Below are positions 58,795 through 64,000 of a stretch of 64,000 nt of DNA, piece after piece (positions within the stretch are counted from its first letter, which is position 1; each line of letters opens with the position of its first letter). The stretch comes from Gossypium raimondii (taxonomy: Eukaryota > Streptophyta > Magnoliopsida > Malvales > Malvaceae). The stretch is taken from assembly GCF_025698545.1 (NCBI RefSeq), contig NC_068571.1:42441733-42505732 (forward strand), written 5' to 3'. The notes below the pieces were generated by a model. It had not been told where the DNA came from. It worked only from the letters and a program-made list of their open reading frames with translations, and made no database searches. A program made the position numbers and the translations under genes.

Positions 58795-59183
58795 GGCTTG
58801 TTTTATACACATTGAAGGAGAATAAAAAAAGAAGAGTATATGTTTTCTTTCAAATTTGTGTGAGGCAAATTTTTTGGGAGTAGAGTGATTCTTCTCTTGC
58901 TATTTAATTTGGAGTTTGTTACTTTCGAGGGTATTTCGGAGTTGCAAATATTCAAATTTCTTTCCCGTTCATCGGTGTTTCTAGAGGTTATTCTTCTAGG
59001 GGTTTCGTAGGGAGCCGCTCAATCATTGGCGTTTTTGGTTACAAGTTAACCAAGGGTTCCATAGGGCAAATCTATCCTTTTTATTATTTATTTATTTATT
59101 ATTATTTTAACTAATTTTATTTATTCTCGTTTTATTTCTAATTTGTGTTTCTCTTGTGTCTAGATCCGGGATTCCGCATCAGT

Positions 59184-59199
59184 TGGTATCAGATTCAGG
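59184..59199 (+). other. primer-binding site, initiator-Met tRNA type
   Basis: TGGTATCAGATTCAGG begins 2 bp after the LTR end CATCA and matches the complement of the plant initiator-Met tRNA 3' end (TGGTATCAGAGCCAGG) with two mismatches. It marks the start of a plus-strand internal region. Confidence 0.75.
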
Positions 59200-59749
59200 C
59201 CATTCAGTGTTATTTTCGAAGCTAAAATCAAATCCGAAACGAGTCAAAATACCTAAAACACTTTTCATCGGTTTCTTCGATTCTCTTTTTTGTGAAGTTT
59301 GTGTTTATTCTCCTCTTATTCTTTAAAAAAAACAAAAAAAGCAAAAAAGCGCAAAAAAAAAGCAAAAAGCAAAAAAGCGCAAAAAAAAAAGTTGCCTACC
59401 TTTCATACGTAGGTTTCTTCTTTTCCTATTATTGTTATTATTTTTATTTTATTTTGGTGGATACCTCATGATCCGTTTGCCATACTTATTCTTTCCCTTA
59501 ACGCTTCTTTCATCTGTGTGGTTTCAGTACTTAGCACACCGGCCATACATCTCTCACTGAGGACTTGGCGCACTTTCTGTATTCTTCCCATGGTAGGGAT
59601 GCCATAGCTTAGCTAGGGTTTTATACCCTTCTTATCTCTTTTCTCTCATCCAGATGGACTTACCTCGTGTTTACTGTCCTGACTAATTTATCCGTGTTTG
59701 CTGTCTTAGTGGACTTACTCTTTTTCATGTTTATTATCTTGGCAGACTT
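59200..59749 (+). other. retroelement leader and CT-rich sequence
   Basis: Follows the primer-binding site. It includes an A-rich reiterated tract (GCAAAAAAGCGCAAAA, 59330-59390). There is no gag ORF. From about 59460 the sequence changes to a CT-rich style with reiterated TTTACTGTC / TGGACTTAC phrases that lead into the tandem repeat at 59750. Confidence 0.45.
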
Positions 59750-59993
59750 TGTTCCTGGTTTACTGTCTAAATGCCATAGAGTCTTTCATCCATGGTCTTA
59801 CACCTATCTACCATTTTGGAGTATTATCTTATGATTCCATGGAGTCTTTCACCCATGATCTTACTCAACGTCTTTCATCTATAGTCTTACAACGTATACC
59901 TTATTCATTATACCTTACTGCCATGACGTCTTTCATCCATGGTCTTACACCATTTACCTTTCTACCATGACATCTTTCATCCATGGTCTTACG
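59750..59993 (+). repeat. degenerate tandem repeat, left part
   Basis: Unit of roughly 45-70 bp with core GTCTTTCATCCATGGTCTTAC, present about six times (59778, 59842, 59870, 59925 and 59970 regions) with variable spacers that often contain ACCAT and CTACCATG. The array is interrupted by the solo LTR at 59994 and resumes at 62609. Confidence 0.75.
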
Positions 59994-62608
59994 TGTAACA
60001 CCCCCTAACCTTTATCCATCTTCGAAACAGGGTTACAGAGTATTACCAGACTTTTCAGATCAAATATGAACATTATACAATCATTTAGCATACACATCAT
60101 AATTTAATCATATTGTCCCTTTTATGATCCCTCGAGGCTCAAAATATGTGTTAGAAACAAATCGGGACTAAATCGGGTACTCCAGGAATTTTTCGCAAAA
60201 TTTCAAAAATTTTCCCAGGTGCCAGGGACACATGCCCGTGTGTTAGCCGTGTGTCTCACACGTTCCAGTCACATGCCCGTGTGACTAGTCGTGTGGACTC
60301 AAAAGGAACCTTAAACATCAAGTTTACCCTACCCTGCAACCTTGAACACCAAACCACTCAAAAACCAATCGTTCAATCACTTTAAAACACGATTTAATAC
60401 CTTTAAAACATGTCAAAACAATCATCCTAGTTTCCTAACCAATGTACCCTCATAGGTACTTCACATATATGATCAAAACAATAAAATAAAACACCATTTA
60501 AGCAAATTCTAAATTCTTACCAATTTCAACCCAAATTTACCTATATCACTCTCACTTATGCATCAACTTAAACACTCCATATTAAACCTCAACTTAACAC
60601 GAATAAACATGTATATAAGTAACCAATATCATCTTATAACATCATTTACATTCACTTCCCAAAATGACAAGCATAAGACATCTTAGGTACATACCGACAC
60701 AAAAAGAAATATGCATCACCACATTTTGAGTTTTGGATCATTGATGGATGCTGAATCGACAATCTGACTTTAACCTAACCTGTGCACGGAAAACAAACCA
60801 TATGCTGAGTATAAACTCAGTGGTATTCTATAATCCGAATATTTAAAAATAAAACAATATAATATGTATAATAAAATGTTAAGCACAATTGAACATTTAA
60901 AACCATACAGTACTAAATTTTCCATCACTTGCTATAGAAATAGCTTTTCACAATTTTAACCACATTTCATTTATGCAATTTTATCCATAATGCAATTGCT
61001 TTTTCCATACCATATTCAATTCACTATTCCACTTCATTTCTCATATCATTCCATTTCAATATCAATTATAAGACTTTATTATTCATTTCCCCTATTAACA
61101 TGACTCGGACTCAGACGGATACACGGATCCAACCAAAACACACCAGTTTGGCACCTAGTGCCTCATCGGATAATTCGAAGCAATAAGTTGACACCCAGTG
61201 TCTCATCGGCCATGCTGAAGTAAATTGGTACCCAGTACCTCATCGAATTTATCTGAAGTAACAATTTGACACCCAATGTCTCATCGACTTGAAGTCAAAG
61301 AAATCCCTGAACTCTTCCAATCCTGTGGCATGCCATCTATATCCGACTTAGCCCAATACAGTTAATAGGGTTTAATTTCACTTTTCAAATACAACCAATA
61401 TTCAATTCAATTCAAATAATCAATATATAATCAATATATATACCAATTCAATCAATATAAATTTAATAAATTCATCACATACTAAATCAATCCATTTCAA
61501 TTGCAAAACACAATAATTCTCACCTCAAAACGTACCATATACATTAAATTGAATTATAACAATAAACAATTGAATTCAGATTATAGAAATACAAACCGAA
61601 AATTTCGAGCTATTCCTTGCCGACTTTATCTTTTCCTTTTTTAGTCGAGGGTTTTGGTACGACGTTAGCTACGGAATTAAAACAATTAAAATTCATCAAT
61701 ACAATAAAATTTCACATTGAATATTTCAATTTTTATTCAACTTTTGTCTAAATTCCAATTTAGCCCATAAACCGAGACTAACTTTATTTCTTTAAAACTA
61801 ATTCCATATTTTCGTTCAATTTCCACTTTAGACTAAATTCAACCCTCTAATTTCACCCAAATCCCTAAATTTTTGATTTTTTTACAATTTATCCCCTAAT
61901 ACTCAAAACTTATAATTTATTTTACAATTCAATCCCTTTTCATTTCTAACTTAAAATTCTATCAATTTAATCCCAAATACTTAAATTATTCAACATGACA
62001 ACATCTAAAAATTCAATATTTTCTAAAATTTCAACATAGGTTAAGTAGTATTTAATACTAGGATTCTAAAAACATAAAAATTACAAGAAAATGGACTAAA
62101 TTGACTTACCAATTAAGCTTTGAACTTTAAAACCCTAATTTCTTCTTTCTTTCTTTCCTTTTTCTTTTCTTTCTTTTCTCCCTATTTCGTTTCTATTCAT
62201 TTCTTTCTATTTCTTTTTGTTTCTTTTATTTATTATATTTACTTATTATAATATATAATATAATATATATGCTTAATAATTAAGATATAATATTCTAATA
62301 TTCTAATATATATTTTAACTTTAAGTTTTATAAATATTTATCTTATGTCGCCTCATTTATAAGTAATTACATAATTGCTTATTTAGTCCATTTAATTTTT
62401 CTTTAATCTATAATTCAACTTCCACCCTTTATGCAATTTAGTCCTTATACATAATTTCTCTTAATTCGTGCAAATTCACCTAACAAAAACCTGATTAACC
62501 ACACAACTAGCTTCGTAAATATTTTTAATAAATATTTACGAGTTTGATTTACGGTAACGGAGTCTCGGAAATGCACATTCTGACACCGGTGACTATCAGG
62601 TTGTTACA
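59994..62608 (-). mobile_element. solo LTR, 2615 bp, perfect TTACG target duplication
   Basis: Plus-strand ends TGTAACACCCCCTAACCTTT and ACTATCAGGTTGTTACA; TTACG flanks both sides (59989-59993 and 62609-62613). No coding interior. Shares with 54996-58015 the terminal motifs, a block of ACCCAGT.CCTCATC repeats (61140-61290), GAGCTATTC..CGACTTT (about 61606) and ATTTACGAG..GATTTACG near the right end, so the two are members of one broad family. Confidence 0.92.
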
Positions 62609-62745
62609 TTACGCCATTACCATTTTACTGTGTACTATGTTGTCATGCGTCTTTCATCAATGGTATTACATTACACACCACATACCAAATTGCTATAGCA
62701 TCTTTCATCTATGGACTTACACCATATATTATCGTCACGGTGTCG
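62609..62745 (+). repeat. degenerate tandem repeat, right part
   Basis: Continuation of the array: GTCTTTCATCAATGGTATTAC and CATCTTTCATCTATGGACTTAC at about 60-bp spacing. Joining it to 59750-59993 across the solo LTR restores the repeat rhythm. Confidence 0.7.
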
Positions 62746-63676
62746 CCCAGAAGAACCAATCGATACCGTCGCTGTGGTAAATACCATTCTATAATTCATA
62801 TTATCTAAATCCTCCTCCCATTACCTCTTTTACATCACCTAACATTAATGCTCGAACATCTCAGTGTTTCCTCTACAAGGTCCAGAGCTTCGCCCAAGGC
62901 GATAACTAGTGGGTTCTCTCACCATTCCCCTCCTAACTTCCCCTATTCCCTGAGGGTTTACCCATAATCATATAATGCATGCACATATCATCATATCTCA
63001 TGTTCATGCAACCATGGCATGCTTAAACAACGTAGATCATAACAGTAATTTTAGAGTCTAGAACTTACTTGAAACTTCATCGTTTCCATAGGTTATACCT
63101 TCTTCTTGAGTATTAGAGCTTTCATCTTCTGGCCAGCAGCTTACAACCAAAAATCATGGGTTATACTCAACAATTTTAGCTTAAAACCATTTTTTATAAA
63201 CATGCAGAACCCTTAAAATAGTACTTATGTCCATAACTTTCTCTTACGTACTCAGAAGGATTAAGAACCTTACCCGTTTACTGGTTTCTCTACTTTTTCA
63301 GCTCCATCCTCATGAAGTGTTCTCCATGTAGAATTTTTCGTGGTTACTACTTCTTTGAGCTACCGAAGAAGATCAGAATGACAAAAATGAAATAAGCCAG
63401 GAAGAAAATCATTCCTAGAAAATCATTTCCCAACTATTTATAACTCTTCCCGCGCTACTTTCAACCCTATAAGAATCGTGCATTGTTAATTACTATGTCT
63501 CCCACTAATGAACCGACTGATTTCATCTTAACTGAACCAGAATTAGATCTAAACCATGTCCAATTTGATTTCTAGATTTTTCGTTTCTTCCAATATAGGT
63601 CATCAGCTTGTAGTTTCTTTCAATTTAGTCTCTTATTCATTCTTAATTTCGAGTAATTAGAAATCTGAGTGCTACA
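62746..63676 (-). mobile_element. LTR terminus of another retroelement
   Basis: On the minus strand TGTAGCACTCAGATTTCTAA starts at 63676, followed by a U3-like region with TATA box TATAAATA at 63435-63442 and a transcribed-looking region. The tandem repeat at 59750-62745 probably lies inside the same LTR. The other LTR end is not identified, so the element is only partly defined. Confidence 0.5.
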
Positions 63677-64000
63677 ACTAATGTAGGCACGTCAACAAGT
63701 TTCTCCTCATTAGAGGAGCATGCTTCATAAAACCCATACACAAGTGCAATGAAAGAAAACGCAAAGGGCTTTCCAGTATGATCAAGATTACTTGTGTTGT
63801 CCATCTCGACCGAAGGTGGTAACCTTATTGCTATAACCTGTTACACCCCAATTCTATCACATGTTGTAATAATGAGGTTACCGCATTCGATGGTAATGGA
63901 TAAGATGCATTACTTGATTATACTGAAACATTGCTACGATTTTCTTCCTCGTGCTTATGTATGAGTTTTATAAAGCACCCTCTTCTGATGAGAAGAAGTC
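63677..64000. other. unclassified repeat-like sequence at the window edge
   Basis: No ORF. A stretch GTTACACCCCAATTC at about 63841 resembles an LTR end of the TGTAACA type, but too little is visible to call it. Confidence 0.4.

Larger units (their letters stand above)
58611..59181 (+). mobile_element. gypsy LTR between a pol tail and a primer-binding site
   Basis: Likely extent TGGGACACATCATTTATGAG to GGGATTCCGCATCA, about 570 bp; the left end is inferred. It holds a TATA box (TATAAATA, 58787-58794) inside CCTATAAATAGGC and three head-to-tail copies of a 31-bp unit (58682-58777). Pol tail to the left says 3' LTR; primer-binding site to the right says 5' LTR. It therefore sits between two internal regions. 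Confidence 0.65.

Noticed and set aside
59330-59390. Reiterated GCAAAAAAGCGC tract as a possible CRISPR-like or origin repeat
   Set aside because: Simple A-rich slippage repeat within a retroelement leader; no spacers and no regular unit.

Overview
This is a plant nuclear window, most likely from cotton (Gossypium) or a close Malvaceae relative. The evidence is spliced genes with GT..AG introns, AT-rich intergenic DNA, and many LTR-retrotransposon remnants of types I associate with cotton, including LTRs rich in short CACGCCCGTGT-like motifs. Genus is inference from memory, not a search. I found no bacterial-type system, CRISPR array or biosynthetic cluster.

Layout. 1-6132: a decayed Athila-like Ty3/gypsy element on the minus strand (integrase, RNase H, RT, protease, gag, a tRNA-Asp-type primer-binding site and a 1316-bp 5' LTR); its other LTR lies left of the window. 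6754-10245 and 15369-18143: two copies of one duplicated block, each holding a GH28 exopolygalacturonase gene on the minus strand. The left copy is intact (420 codons). The right copy is a pseudogene with a nonsense codon, three indels and an LTR inserted just upstream of its TATA box. The left block carries a 708-bp hAT-type element with an 8-bp target duplication, and the right block preserves the empty site. 10881-15368: LTR fragments separating the copies. 18144-20417: a truncated LTR, a dead LINE RNase H domain split by a MULE-type MITE, and an LTR fragment related to the one at 4817-6132.

21075-23787: RhoGDI gene (+, 5 coding exons, 209 aa). 23788-31440: intergenic DNA with several MITEs and a solo LTR (28686-30959, TSD TTATC) ending about 480 bp upstream of the FLA7 leader. 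32642-33439: FLA7-like fasciclin arabinogalactan protein (+, one coding exon, likely 5'-UTR intron). 37670-41538: fimbrin (+, 14 coding exons, 655 aa). 42194-46045: ankyrin plus double-BTB protein (minus, 5 exons, 584 aa), convergent with fimbrin. 47585-50633: TBC-domain Rab-GAP (minus, 7 exons, 398 aa). All exon joins were worked out by hand and keep frame.

50634-64000: repeat-dominated. It holds a MuDR-type transposase remnant, a 3020-bp solo LTR, a plus-strand gypsy pol tail followed directly by an LTR and an initiator-Met-type primer-binding site, a degenerate tandem repeat split by a 2615-bp solo LTR with a perfect TTACG target duplication, and another LTR terminus at 63676.

The housekeeping genes form a gene island (about 21-51 kb) flanked by transposon-rich DNA. 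RhoGDI, fimbrin and the Rab-GAP all touch cytoskeleton or vesicle traffic, but nothing in the sequence suggests co-regulation; this looks like ordinary linkage. The most informative content is the transposon history: several insertions can be read with exact target duplications, and one has a paralogous empty site.
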